A stretch of 17,984 nucleotides of DNA from Propionibacteriaceae bacterium (GTDB taxonomy: Bacteria > Actinomycetota > Actinomycetes > Propionibacteriales > Propionibacteriaceae), in assembly GCA_003158895.1 (NCBI GenBank), contig PMLO01000035.1:1-17984 (forward strand), written 5' to 3'. A model generated the notes under the pieces. That model saw nothing but the letters and a program-made list of their open reading frames with translations. It had not been told where the DNA came from and made no database searches. Shown here piece by piece: positions 1 to 7,565 of this stretch (position 1 is its first letter; every line of letters begins with the position of its first letter). The position numbers were made by a program, and so were the translations under genes.

Positions 1-1
1 G

Positions 2-1045
2 CTGCTGTTCATGGTCGTCGACTCCGTCGACTTCGAGGCGCGCCTCGAACGGCTCGGGCAGCGCCACAACCCCATGCTCGTCCTCGCACTGAACTCGTTC
101 GCGCGGGGTGTACGGAAGTACTGGGTCACCTCGACCGTCTTCGGCCTCATCGTGTCCACTCTGACGTGGGTGGGGCTGGCTGCGTACGGGATCCCGCTGG
201 CCATCGTGTGGGCCGTGCTGGCGTTCGTGACGAACTACATCCCCAACATCGGCTTCGTCATCGGCCTCGTTCCCGCCGCGGTGATGGGCCTCCTGGCGAA
301 GGGGCCATGGGGTGCGGTCTTCGTCATCGTGCTGTACGGGGTGCTCAACTTCGTCATCCAGGGGGTCATCCAGCCCAAGGTGGCGGGCGAGGCCGTCGGG
401 GTCACGAGCACGGTCTCGTTCTTGTCACTGCTCATCTGGGCCGTCGTCCTCGGGCCACTGGGCGCCCTGCTCGCCCTGCCCGCGACGCTCTTCGTCAAGG
501 CGCTCGTCGTCGATGCCGACCCGAAGGCCCGCTGGATCAATGCCCTGATCGCGTCCAACCCCAAGACGAGCTCTGAAGAACCTGTTCTCGTGAGCGACGA
601 GGCCGCCCCCGTCGACCCGCTCGTGACTCACGAGGTCCCCACCGGCGATGCCGAGGCCCTCACCCCCGATCAGCCGAGGCGCTCCTTGGGCGACGACGAG
701 GCGAAGGAGGAGGTCGCCGTCGACGAGGTCGTACCGCGCCACTCCGCCGATCCCGCGGACGAGGATCAGCTCGAGCCGGTGGCGATGGTCGCCGAGGAGC
801 CGCCGGCTGAGCATGTCGCGGCGGAGATCGCGGCGGTCCAGCCACAGGCCGGTGACGTGGAGCCTGAGATCGCGGAGTCTGGGCCGCAGGCTGAGCAACG
901 GGAGCCCGAGGACGTACCGCGGCGGGCGCGGGCCGAGGCCGACGCTCGTGCGTTCGACGACGACGCCATGTCGTCCAACGACTGGCCGGTGTTCCAGAAG
1001 AGCGCGACGCCGTACTGGACCGGCGCTGTCACCCACGAGGACTGA
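2..1045 (+). CDS. AI-2E/PerM-family transporter, 3' part (5' end outside window)
   Basis: The frame is open to the left edge (LLF precedes the first ATG at 11), so this is the C-terminal part of a longer protein. About 185 residues carry the typical end of the AI-2E/PerM/YdiK family. There is a hydrophobic stretch near residues 40-60, then a VTNYIPNIGFVIGLVPAA-type loop. After it come the hallmark VIQPKVAGEAVGV and further membrane segments ending in LGPLGALLALPATL. The family is described as exporters or ion-coupled transporters in the cytoplasmic membrane; the substrate cannot be told here. The last roughly 155 residues are a hydrophilic tail very rich in Glu, Asp, Ala and Pro, not part of the family core and probably cytoplasmic and disordered. 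The next gene lies 59 bases downstream on the same strand. Family membership is clear; substrate and true start are unknown. Confidence 0.9.
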   Translation: MLFMVVDSVDFEARLERLGQRHNPMLVLALNSFARGVRKYWVTSTVFGLIVSTLTWVGLAAYGIPLAIVWAVLAFVTNYIPNIGFVIGLVPAAVMGLLAKGPWGAVFVIVLYGVLNFVIQGVIQPKVAGEAVGVTSTVSFLSLLIWAVVLGPLGALLALPATLFVKALVVDADPKARWINALIASNPKTSSEEPVLVSDEAAPVDPLVTHEVPTGDAEALTPDQPRRSLGDDEAKEEVAVDEVVPRHSADPADEDQLEPVAMVAEEPPAEHVAAEIAAVQPQAGDVEPEIAESGPQAEQREPEDVPRRARAEADARAFDDDAMSSNDWPVFQKSATPYWTGAVTHED

Positions 1046-1104
1046 CGGGGCGGAGCACCGGGTCGAAACCTGCGATTCTTGGCGGGATGTGATGGAGTCG
1101 GCGC

Positions 1105-1971
1105 GTGGTCGACGACGAGCGCTGGTGCGCGGTACTGAACGCTGACGAGGCTCTTCCCGGGAGTGCGCCGGTCGCGGACACCCACGTGTTCCTTGAACAC
1201 CTTGGTCCCTGGCCGTCGTCGCCGCTGGAGGCCCTGGACCTCAACTACGCCGCGGAGCTCGGCGAGCTGGACGCGTCGATCGCGCTCGTCCGGCGCCCTG
1301 CCCCGTTTCGGGACGCCGGGACAGGGATCCCGGATCGCCCGTACGTGATCGTGTCGACCGCCGGGAGGGTGGCGGCGACTCGTACGTCCGGACTCCCCCA
1401 CCCGAGCACCCTCGCCGACTCCATCGCGACGCTGGCCCGAGGAGAGCTGCCCGCCGGCTGGAAGTACGAGCCGTGGCTGATCCTGGTGTGTACGCACGCG
1501 CGTCGCGACGCCTGCTGCGCCCGTCTGGGGCGCCCTCTCATCGACGAGCTGCTCGCCATCACCGACCAGGAACGGATCTGGGAGACGACCCACCTCGGCG
1601 GCCACCGCTTCGCGCCGACCTGCCTGGCCCTGCCGAGCCAGGTGGTGTACGGACGGGTCGCCAGCGACCGCGTACCCGAACTGGCCGCTGCCGTGGCTTC
1701 CGGCGAGGTCGTCCCCGATCTCATGCGCGGCCGCACCACGTACGTGCCCGCCCTGCAAGCTGCGGAAGTGGTGGCGCGCACCCGACTCGACATCCGCGAC
1801 GAGACCCTCGAACTGGTGGGTTCGACCGTCGACGGCGATCGCACCAGCTCGATCTGGCGCAGCGGCGACACCCGCGTCGATGTCACCATCGAGAAGCGGC
1901 TCGGTCCTCCACGTCAGCTCTCGTGCGGCAAGGACGCGCTGGAGGTCCGGCCGGCGTTCGTGGCCGTCTAG
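1105..1971 (+). CDS. Sucrase/ferredoxin-like protein, thioredoxin-fold [2Fe-2S]
   Basis: This 288-residue soluble protein belongs to the sucrase/ferredoxin-like family (Suc_Fer-like). The GTG start is chosen because GGAG lies about 8 bases upstream and the family's N-terminal Cys-containing segment follows at once. The central signature is LILVCTHARRDACCARLGRPL, near residues 125-145, followed by WETTHLGGHRFAPTC at about 159-173. C129 and C138 are nine apart and H163 and H167 are four apart. That matches the two-Cys/two-His ligand pattern known for the eukaryotic relatives Apd1 and Aim32, which hold a bis-histidinyl [2Fe-2S] cluster. I infer a cytoplasmic electron-transfer or redox protein; its partner is unknown and the name sucrase is historical. 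There is no close operon partner beyond the AI-2E gene 59 bases upstream. Confidence 0.85.
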   Translation: MVDDERWCAVLNADEALPGSAPVADTHVFLEHLGPWPSSPLEALDLNYAAELGELDASIALVRRPAPFRDAGTGIPDRPYVIVSTAGRVAATRTSGLPHPSTLADSIATLARGELPAGWKYEPWLILVCTHARRDACCARLGRPLIDELLAITDQERIWETTHLGGHRFAPTCLALPSQVVYGRVASDRVPELAAAVASGEVVPDLMRGRTTYVPALQAAEVVARTRLDIRDETLELVGSTVDGDRTSSIWRSGDTRVDVTIEKRLGPPRQLSCGKDALEVRPAFVAV

Positions 1972-1993
1972 TGCCGCGCATCTGACGTTCCTT

Positions 1994-2006
1994 CACGGTT
2001 GCCGTG
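1994..2006 (+). terminator. Weak hairpin after the sucrase/ferredoxin-like gene
   Basis: CACGG-TTG-CCGTG forms a perfect 5-bp stem with a 3-base loop, starting 23 bases after the stop codon. There is no T-run. It may be a short actinobacterial terminator, but a stem this small can arise by chance in GC-rich DNA. Confidence 0.25.
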
Positions 2007-2244
2007 GTCCGGGTGCGCGCATCGCAAGGCGCCGGAGGGTAGCCATACCGGTCGTCTGGTGACCGACGGCAACGCCGCGAGGTGCGTGCCCAGGGCGCGG
2101 CAAGCGGCAAAGGTTTTCGGACGCGCGACACTGGGGGCCGGCGCCCAGCGATCTGGAGCCAACGGGCCCTCGATAGACTCCCCGCGACCGAGGCCCACGT
2201 GCGGCGCAGCCGACCGGAGTGACCCTTCTGGAAAGCGACACCAC

Positions 2245-3450
2245 GTGTCCGACGACGCCATCCGCCCTGCCGGTGCCATCCGTCTCACGGCTGTGCTGAT
2301 CGGGACGATCGCCATCCAGACGGCGGTCCCGCCGTTCGCGACCGACATGTACACGCCGGCGTTCCCACGCGTCATGGGCGACCTGGGCACGACGGCGACA
2401 CTCGTGGGGCTCACGCTCACCACGTTCTTCCTCGGGTTCGCGCTGGGCCAGCTCGTGGGTGGTCCGTGGTCCGACCAGCGCGGACGCCGGGTACCGATCC
2501 TGGTCGGCGGCGCCATCTGCACGCTGGGAGCCATCGGCTGCGCCATCTCCCCGACGGTCTACTGGTTGATCGCGGCGCGCGTCGTACAGGGCTTCGGCGG
2601 CGGCATCGCGGCCGCTGTCGCGCGCGCGGTGATCGTCGACGTGGCGCGGGGAACGATGCTGGCGAAGGTCATGTCGGTGATGCAGGCGATCGGCGGGCTC
2701 GCGCCGATGATCGCGCCCGTGGTCGGCGCGCTGGTGCTCACCGTCGCCAACTGGCGCGCCGTCTTCTGGACGCTCGTGATCTTCGGCGGACTGATGGTCG
2801 TCACCGCGGCGTTCAACATCCCCGAGACCCTCGAGCCGGAACGCCGCCACAGCGGCGGCCTGCGCCGGTCGTTGGCGGGCATCGTCGAGGTCGTACGCAT
2901 CCGCCCGTACGTCGCGTACATGCTGGTCAGCGCGTTCTCCGGCTTCGGGATGATGGCCTACATCGCCAACTCCTCGTACGTGCTGCAGGTCATGAAGGGC
3001 ATGAAGCCCCTGGAGTTCTCGTTCTTCTTCGCGGGCAACGCGCTGACGCAGGTGATGATGTCGATCGTCAACGCCCGCCTCGTCGGACGCGTCGCCCCTC
3101 GCCGCCTGATCACGATCGGCCTCACGACCTCGAGCCTCGCGGTGCTCACGCTCGTACTCGGCGTCGTCTTCTGGGGCACTCCCCTGATCCTGACCTGTGC
3201 CGGCTTCGTGGTCCTGCTCTCGTCCCAGGCGTTCATCTTCGGCAACGCGGGCGCGCTGGCGGCGAGCAAGGCGACCCACATCGCCGGTGCTGCGGCCGCG
3301 GTCCAGGGAGTTGCGCAGTCGCTCGCCGGAGCCCTGGCCGCGCCACTCGCGTCCGCCGGCGGCGGCGCGACGGCCCTGCCCATGGTGCTCGTCATGGTCA
3401 CCGGCGTCACGCTCTCGATCACCGCGCTCACGATCGCGAGGCGCTTATAG
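2245..3450 (+). CDS. Bcr/CflA-type multidrug efflux MFS transporter
   Basis: A 401-residue, 12-TM-type major facilitator of the DHA1 (Bcr/CflA) subfamily, which exports drugs by proton antiport across the cytoplasmic membrane. The start is GTG at 2245 (VSDDAIRPAG...), with GGAAAG about ten bases upstream. The frame stays open 82 codons further left, but that stretch is hydrophilic, unlike the family, and would make the protein too long. Visible family marks are TDMYTPAFP in TM1, the motif-A loop GGPWSDQRGRRVPIL after TM2, the TM4 Arg in ARVVQGFGGG, and a proline/glycine-rich TM5 (GGLAPMIAPVVGALV) typical of drug/H+ antiporters. A possible -10 TAGACT sits at 2174-2179 without a convincing -35. 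It is followed by a long inverted repeat and a convergent gene. The substrate is unknown. Confidence 0.9.
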   Translation: MSDDAIRPAGAIRLTAVLIGTIAIQTAVPPFATDMYTPAFPRVMGDLGTTATLVGLTLTTFFLGFALGQLVGGPWSDQRGRRVPILVGGAICTLGAIGCAISPTVYWLIAARVVQGFGGGIAAAVARAVIVDVARGTMLAKVMSVMQAIGGLAPMIAPVVGALVLTVANWRAVFWTLVIFGGLMVVTAAFNIPETLEPERRHSGGLRRSLAGIVEVVRIRPYVAYMLVSAFSGFGMMAYIANSSYVLQVMKGMKPLEFSFFFAGNALTQVMMSIVNARLVGRVAPRRLITIGLTTSSLAVLTLVLGVVFWGTPLILTCAGFVVLLSSQAFIFGNAGALAASKATHIAGAAAAVQGVAQSLAGALAAPLASAGGGATALPMVLVMVTGVTLSITALTIARRL

Positions 3451-3508
3451 CGGTGAGCCCGCCCGCGCTCCAGCCTTCCAGCTTCCGCACGTCGGGTGCC
3501 GGGGGGTC

Positions 3509-3596
3509 GGTTCATCACGTTAACCGGGTGAGTCGGATGTTCTCATGGCGAATTGGCCATGGGAACATCACACCCGCCTGGATAACATGATGAACC
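3509..3596. repeat. 88-bp imperfect palindrome, 40-bp arms, 8-bp centre
   Basis: The left arm (3509-3548) and right arm (3557-3596) are complementary at 32 of 40 positions when compared base by base; the centre CGAATTGG is 8 bases. The ends are GGTTCATCA and TGATGAACC. The inner 13 bp, GATGTTCTCATGG against CCATGGGAACATC, differ at one position, which would be a G-U wobble in RNA. It is visibly less GC-rich than its surroundings and fills much of the 200-bp gap between two convergent genes. It could be a bidirectional terminator, but the arms are far longer than needed. It could also be a small non-autonomous element; I see no clear target duplication, so mobility is unproven. Confidence 0.85.
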
Positions 3597-3650
3597 GCAC
3601 GGTTGCCGCGGCCCACCTGTGCACGTTCATGCGGCGCGTGAGCGCAGGCG

Positions 3651-4319
3651 TCAGCCGAGCACGTACGCGACAGCGAACCCGTCCCAGCCCTTGCTCGACA
3701 CGGTCTGTACGGCGGTGGCCTGGAGCCTCGGGTCGCTGCCGAGCATCTCGAGCACGCGCCGCGTTCCGACCACGTCCGGGTCGTCGGAGTCGCCGAGGAC
3801 ACGCCCGCCACGCACGACGTTGTCGATCACGATGAGCGACCCCGGGTGGGTGAGCGCGAGAGCCGCCTCGAGGTACGCGGGGTTGCTCTTCTTGTCGGCG
3901 TCGATGAAGACGAGGTCGTACGGGTCGGTGCCTGAACTGACCAGGGAGTTCAGCGTGTCGGCGGCCGCGCCGAGGATCAGCTCGACGCGATCGCCGACGC
4001 CGGCCAGCCGCCAGTTCTCCTGCGCGACCTCAGCGGCCCGCGGGTCCATCTCGAGCGTCGTCACGCTTCCCTGGACGCCGACCGCACGCGCGAGCCAGGT
4101 CGCGCTGTACCCGCCGAGCGTGCCGATCTCGAGCACCCGTCGGGCGCCGACGAGCCGACACCAGAGGGCGAGCAGCGCACCGTCCGTCGCGGACACCTCG
4201 ATGGGGCGCAGCCCGGCCTGTACGGTGCGGGTCCGGATGCCGACGAGCACCTCGTCCTCATCGACAACCGTCTTCGCGAGGTAGCCCTCGACGTCGCCCC
4301 ACCGGGTGTCCTCGGTCAC
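3651..4319 (-). CDS. SAM-dependent O-methyltransferase (COMT/CCoAOMT-like)
   Basis: A 222-residue class I methyltransferase of the Methyltransf_3 family, which transfers a methyl group from S-adenosylmethionine to a hydroxyl, usually catechol-like, using a divalent metal. SAM motif I is VLEIGTLGGYSATWLA (62-77), followed by the acidic pair LEMD (89-92). Metal and catalytic residues are seen in FIDADKKSN (D140, D142) and IDNVVRGG (D166, N167). The length is typical for bacterial members. It starts with GTG inside a GTGA overlap with the stop of the aldo/keto reductase gene, so the two are probably translationally coupled; no good SD of its own is visible. It is the last gene of the leftward run and ends 55 bases from the palindrome. 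The substrate is unknown. Confidence 0.9.
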   Translation of the reverse strand: MTEDTRWGDVEGYLAKTVVDEDEVLVGIRTRTVQAGLRPIEVSATDGALLALWCRLVGARRVLEIGTLGGYSATWLARAVGVQGSVTTLEMDPRAAEVAQENWRLAGVGDRVELILGAAADTLNSLVSSGTDPYDLVFIDADKKSNPAYLEAALALTHPGSLIVIDNVVRGGRVLGDSDDPDVVGTRRVLEMLGSDPRLQATAVQTVSSKGWDGFAVAYVLG

Positions 4320-5170
4320 GCCGACAGCTTCGCCAGCTCGTCGTCGGTGAGGACCAGGTCAACCGCCTTCGCCGAGTCGATGATGCTCTCGGGACGCGAG
4401 GCGCCTGGGATCGGGATGACGTAGTCGGAGAGCGCGAGCTCCCAGGCGAGGGCGACCTGCTGCGGCGACACCCCGTGCGCGTCGGCCACCTCCTGGAACG
4501 CCGTGTGCCTGCCGCCGAGCGCGCCGGCGCCGCGGATGCCGCCGAGCGGGCTCCACGGAAGGAACGTGAGGCCGACCTCGGCGCAGTGCTCCATCTCGGG
4601 CAGGCTCTCCAGATGGCTCGGGGAGAACTGGTTCTGTACGGCGACGAGCTTGTCGCCGAGGATGTCGCGCGCGATGTCGATCTGCTCGACCGAGGCGTTC
4701 GAGACGCCCGCGAGCAGGATCGTGCCGTCCTCCAGCAGCTGCTGGAGAGCGCCGATGCTGTCCGCGTACGGCACCTTCGGGTCGGGACGGTGGTAGTAGT
4801 ACAGGCCGATCGGTCCGCCAAGCCTCTCGGCAGAGGCATGGGCCGCCTCGAGCAGGTGCGCCGGCGAACCGTCCTGAGTCCACGACCCGTCACCCGGACG
4901 GAGGTGGCCGCCCTTCGTGGCGACCACCACGTCGGCCGCGCCTGACCCGTACTCGCGCAGCGCCTTCGCGATCAGCCGCTCGTTGTGTCCGACCTCGCCC
5001 GCCACAAGGTGGTACGCGTCGGCTGTGTCGATGAGCGTCACGCCGACGTCGAGCGCCGCGTGGATTGTTGCGAGCGACCGGGCCTCGTCGGGGCGTCCTT
5101 CGATCGACATCGGCATTCCGCCGAGACCGATCGCGCTGACCGTACGGGGACCGAGTGGGCGCTGCTGCAT
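4316..5170 (-). CDS. Aldo/keto reductase
   Basis: A 284-residue cytoplasmic oxidoreductase of the aldo/keto reductase superfamily, expected to reduce aldehydes or ketones with NADPH in a TIM barrel. The catalytic tetrad is visible: D48 and Y53 (LIDTADAYH), K86 (VATKGG) and H127 (YYYHRPD). The N-terminal LGPRTVSAIGLGGMPMS and the C-terminal NADPH-contacting IPIPGASRPESI are typical. The ATG start is supported by an excellent AGAGGAGG SD about 5 bases upstream. It lies 100 bases downstream of the ABC permease gene on the same strand, so it could be read from the transporter promoter or its own. Its stop overlaps the methyltransferase start by 4 bases. Reductase plus methyltransferase suggests joint processing of one small molecule, which is inference. 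Confidence 0.93.
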   Translation of the reverse strand: MQQRPLGPRTVSAIGLGGMPMSIEGRPDEARSLATIHAALDVGVTLIDTADAYHLVAGEVGHNERLIAKALREYGSGAADVVVATKGGHLRPGDGSWTQDGSPAHLLEAAHASAERLGGPIGLYYYHRPDPKVPYADSIGALQQLLEDGTILLAGVSNASVEQIDIARDILGDKLVAVQNQFSPSHLESLPEMEHCAEVGLTFLPWSPLGGIRGAGALGGRHTAFQEVADAHGVSPQQVALAWELALSDYVIPIPGASRPESIIDSAKAVDLVLTDDELAKLSA

Positions 5171-5270
5171 GGTTCCTCCTCTAGTGATGACGAATCCAAC
5201 CTATGCGGCCACCCCGACGAGCAACAGCTCGTCGGAGTGAAGCCGCTGACGTGCGACCTGGCCGGATGGC

Positions 5271-5945
5271 TCAGGACGCCACAGCACGTGTCGGGTGCGA
5301 CCTGCGTACGAGTCGGTCGACGATCTCGAAGCCGAGATCCACGACGATCGCCAATCCCACGACGACGAGGGATGATGCGACCATCATCGGGTAGTTCTGC
5401 GTCTTCAGGCCGAGGAAGAGGAACCGACCCAGACCACCGGCCCCCACGTACGCGGCGAGCGTGGCCGTCGCCAGCACCTGCAGGGCGGCCGATCGGATCC
5501 CGCCCAGAAGCAGCGGCATCCCGAGCGGCGCCTCGACCCGGAACAGGATCTGCCACTCGGTCATCCCCATCGCCCGTGCCGCGTCGACCGCGTCGCGGGG
5601 TGCGCCCTCGACCCCCGCGTACGCGCCGGCCAGGATCGAAGGCAGCGCGAGCAGGACGAACGCCAGCATCGGGGCTTCCAGACCGATGCCGAGCAGCAGC
5701 CCGAACAGCGTCACCACGCCGAGCGTCGGCAGCGCCCGGGCGGCGCCTGTCGAGGAGACGATGGCCGTACGGAACCGGTGCGCATGCCCGACCGCGTACC
5801 CCAGCGGGATCCCGATGAGGCACGCGACCACCGTGGCGACGGCTGTGTACCAGAGGTGCTCGACCATGCGGGCTTCCCAGCCGTTCGGGCCGGACATGTT
5901 GACCGGCTCCGCGAGCCACTGCCACGCGGCGATGATGTAGTTCAT
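5271..5945 (-). CDS. ABC transporter permease, osmoprotectant (OpuC/ProW-like), second
   Basis: A 224-residue integral membrane protein, one of two permease halves of a glycine betaine/choline/proline-type importer. The ATG lies in an ATGA overlap with the upstream permease stop, with a GGTGG SD-like run before it. After about 30 residues (EARMVEHLWYTAVATVVACLIGIPLGYAVG) the BPD_transp_1 domain begins. The cytoplasmic EAA-type loop DAARAMGMTEWQILFRVEAPLGMP, which docks to the ATPase, is clear, followed by the LAAYVGAGGLGRFLFLGLK segment typical of OpuCB/OpuCD proteins. Members of this family work as heterodimers with a sister permease, here the gene just upstream. Substrate specificity sits in a binding protein that is not encoded in this run. 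Confidence 0.9.
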   Translation of the reverse strand: MNYIIAAWQWLAEPVNMSGPNGWEARMVEHLWYTAVATVVACLIGIPLGYAVGHAHRFRTAIVSSTGAARALPTLGVVTLFGLLLGIGLEAPMLAFVLLALPSILAGAYAGVEGAPRDAVDAARAMGMTEWQILFRVEAPLGMPLLLGGIRSAALQVLATATLAAYVGAGGLGRFLFLGLKTQNYPMMVASSLVVVGLAIVVDLGFEIVDRLVRRSHPTRAVAS

Positions 5946-6631
5946 GCCGCCACCACCCGCTTGTCCTCCGCGGTCGAGTGCCGGGCACCGCGTCTCAAGG
6001 CCAACCGCTCCCACGGCATGAGCAGCTGGCCGAGCGCGACGAGTCCGAGGTCGACGGCTACCGCGACCACCACGGTCGCGCCGATTCCGGAGAGCACCTC
6101 CGCGAAGATGCCGCGCTGGAAGCCGTCGGTGAGCAGCATGCCGAGGCTGTTGACGCCGAGCAGGGCGCTGACCGGTACGAGGCTGACCGTGCTCACGGCG
6201 ACCACGCGCAGACCGGCCAGGAGGGCGGGTCCGGCGAGCGGGAGCTGTACGCCGAAGAAGCGCCGCCACGCTCCGTACCCCATGGCGGTCGCGGCCAGCA
6301 GCGCGTCGTTGCTCACGGCGTCGAGCGCGTCCGCGGCGTAGCGGACCATGAGCGCGACGCCGTACAGCCCGAGGGCGGCCACGACGTTGATCAGAGACCG
6401 TACCGACGTGCCCAGGATCAGGGGCAGCACGATGAACAGCGGCAGCGACGGGATCGCGTAGATCAGCCCGGCGACGAGGAGCAAGGTGAACCGCGACCGG
6501 CGGAAGCGACTCGCGACCCACGCGATGGGAATCGCCAGGGCGAAGCTGAGGACGATCGCCGGCAGCGCCAGCCACAGGTGCGCCCACGTCGCGTCGGTGA
6601 TCGTCCCGACGTTGTTGAGGATCCACTTCAC
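5942..6631 (-). CDS. ABC transporter permease, osmoprotectant (OpuC/ProW-like), first
   Basis: A 229-residue membrane protein, the partner of the next permease. It starts with GTG in a GTGA overlap with the ATPase stop and ends in an ATGA overlap with the second permease, so all three are translationally coupled. Family marks are WAHLWLALPAIVLSFALAIPIAW in the first membrane part, the YAIPSLPLFIVLPLILG segment typical of OpuC-type permeases, and the EAA-type loop AATAMGYGAWRRFFGVQLPLAGP. The SALLGVNSLGMLLTDGFQRG stretch corresponds to the GxxxLG region of the family. The C-terminal 30 residues are charged and cytoplasmic. Typical length; no fused binding-protein domain. Confidence 0.9.
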   Translation of the reverse strand: MKWILNNVGTITDATWAHLWLALPAIVLSFALAIPIAWVASRFRRSRFTLLLVAGLIYAIPSLPLFIVLPLILGTSVRSLINVVAALGLYGVALMVRYAADALDAVSNDALLAATAMGYGAWRRFFGVQLPLAGPALLAGLRVVAVSTVSLVPVSALLGVNSLGMLLTDGFQRGIFAEVLSGIGATVVVAVAVDLGLVALGQLLMPWERLALRRGARHSTAEDKRVVAA

Positions 6632-7422
6632 GCGAGGCGCCCCACAGGTCGCCCGCTCGGATCGACGACAAGGTCGCCGTCGACGTGGAGGGATCGGGAC
6701 TCGTCCAGGCCCAGGAAGGTTGTCACGAAGTCGTCGACCGGGTTGGCCATGATCTCAGCGGGCGTGCCCTGCTGGGCGATCCGGCCACCGTTCGCGACGA
6801 TGACGATCTTGTCGCCGAGTGTGATGGCCTCGGCGATGTCGTGGGTGACGAACAGGATCGTCTTGCCCAGCTCCTCCTGGAGGCGCAGCAGCTCACGCTG
6901 GAGGTCCGCCCGTACGATCGGGTCGACCGCTCCGAACGGCTCGTCCATGAGGAGGATGTTGGGATCCGCAGCCAGGCCCCGGGCCACACCGACGCGTTGC
7001 TGCTGCCCACCGGACAGCTGCCAGGGGTAGCGGCGGGCCAACGAGGGGTCGAGCCCCACGGTCTCCATGAGGTCCACGGCCCGCTGTCGCGCCTCTCGTA
7101 CAGGCGTTCCGCGCAGCATAGGCACCGTCGCGATGTTGTCGACGGTCGTCCGATGAGGAAGAAGCCCGGAGTTCTGCATCACGTACCCGATGCTGCGCCG
7201 CAGCTCGACCGGGTTGCGATCCGCGACATCGACGTCGTCGATGAGCACCTGGCCGCTCGTGGGCGTCACCAGCCGGTTCACCATCCGGAGCAGCGTCGTC
7301 TTGCCGCAGCCGCTCGATCCGACGAGGACCGTGATCTCGTGGGAGGCCGCGGTCAGGCTCAGATCGGACACCGCGAGCGTGCCGTCGTCGTACGACTTCG
7401 ACACGCCTCTGAACTCGATCAT
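6628..7422 (-). CDS. ABC transporter ATPase, osmoprotectant (OpuCA/ProV-like)
   Basis: A 264-residue ATP-binding subunit. All nucleotide-binding motifs are present: Walker A GSSGCGKT (35-42), Q-loop Q83 (VMQNSGL), signature LSGGQQQR (136-143), Walker B ILLMDEPFGAVD (156-167) and the switch His in VTHD (H194). The sequence around GYVMQNSGLLPHRTTVDNIA is typical of the glycine betaine/proline branch. I place the start at ATG 7422 because GGAAGG ends six bases upstream; a GTG five codons earlier (7437) is the alternative. Unlike ProV and OpuCA of enteric bacteria and Bacillus it ends without tandem CBS domains, so ionic-strength sensing, if any, must sit elsewhere. First gene of the leftward run; the divergent gene starts 143 bases away. 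Confidence 0.93.
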   Translation of the reverse strand: MIEFRGVSKSYDDGTLAVSDLSLTAASHEITVLVGSSGCGKTTLLRMVNRLVTPTSGQVLIDDVDVADRNPVELRRSIGYVMQNSGLLPHRTTVDNIATVPMLRGTPVREARQRAVDLMETVGLDPSLARRYPWQLSGGQQQRVGVARGLAADPNILLMDEPFGAVDPIVRADLQRELLRLQEELGKTILFVTHDIAEAITLGDKIVIVANGGRIAQQGTPAEIMANPVDDFVTTFLGLDESRSLHVDGDLVVDPSGRPVGRLA

Positions 7423-7467
7423 GACCCACCTTCCCACGCCAGAGAACCGCCATGGCTATGGATGCAT

Positions 7468-7502
7468 TCCTCCTAAGACGCAAGGGCCGCGTCAGAGGAG
7501 GA
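7468..7502. promoter_or_regulatory. Inverted repeat in the divergent intergenic region
   Basis: TCCTCCT-AA-GACGC (7468-7481) and GCGTC-AG-AGGAGGA (7489-7502) pair with 12 of 14 matches around a 7-base centre. It lies 46 bases upstream of the ABC ATPase start and 63 upstream of the plus-strand gene at 7566. It may be an operator for the transporter run or a hairpin in a leader. The AGGAGG run resembles an SD but is not followed by a suitable start at the usual distance. Confidence 0.5.
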
Positions 7503-7565
7503 TGTCCACACCTAGTACCCCTGAGGTGGCCGTTTGCCTCGATACTGTGAACTCGGAGGGATGTC

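Noticed and set aside
1993..3279. Long minus-strand open frame opposite the Bcr/CflA gene
   Set aside because: Arg/Asp/His-rich shadow of a clear membrane transporter on the plus strand; no domain and no SD.
3509..3596. Insertion-sequence ends
   Set aside because: There is no transposase between the arms (only 8 bases) and no clear target duplication, so I call it only a palindrome.
6629..6671. Upstream extension of the second permease frame as one 466-residue protein
   Set aside because: The part before 5945 is an out-of-frame reading of the first permease; the ATGA overlap gives the natural start.
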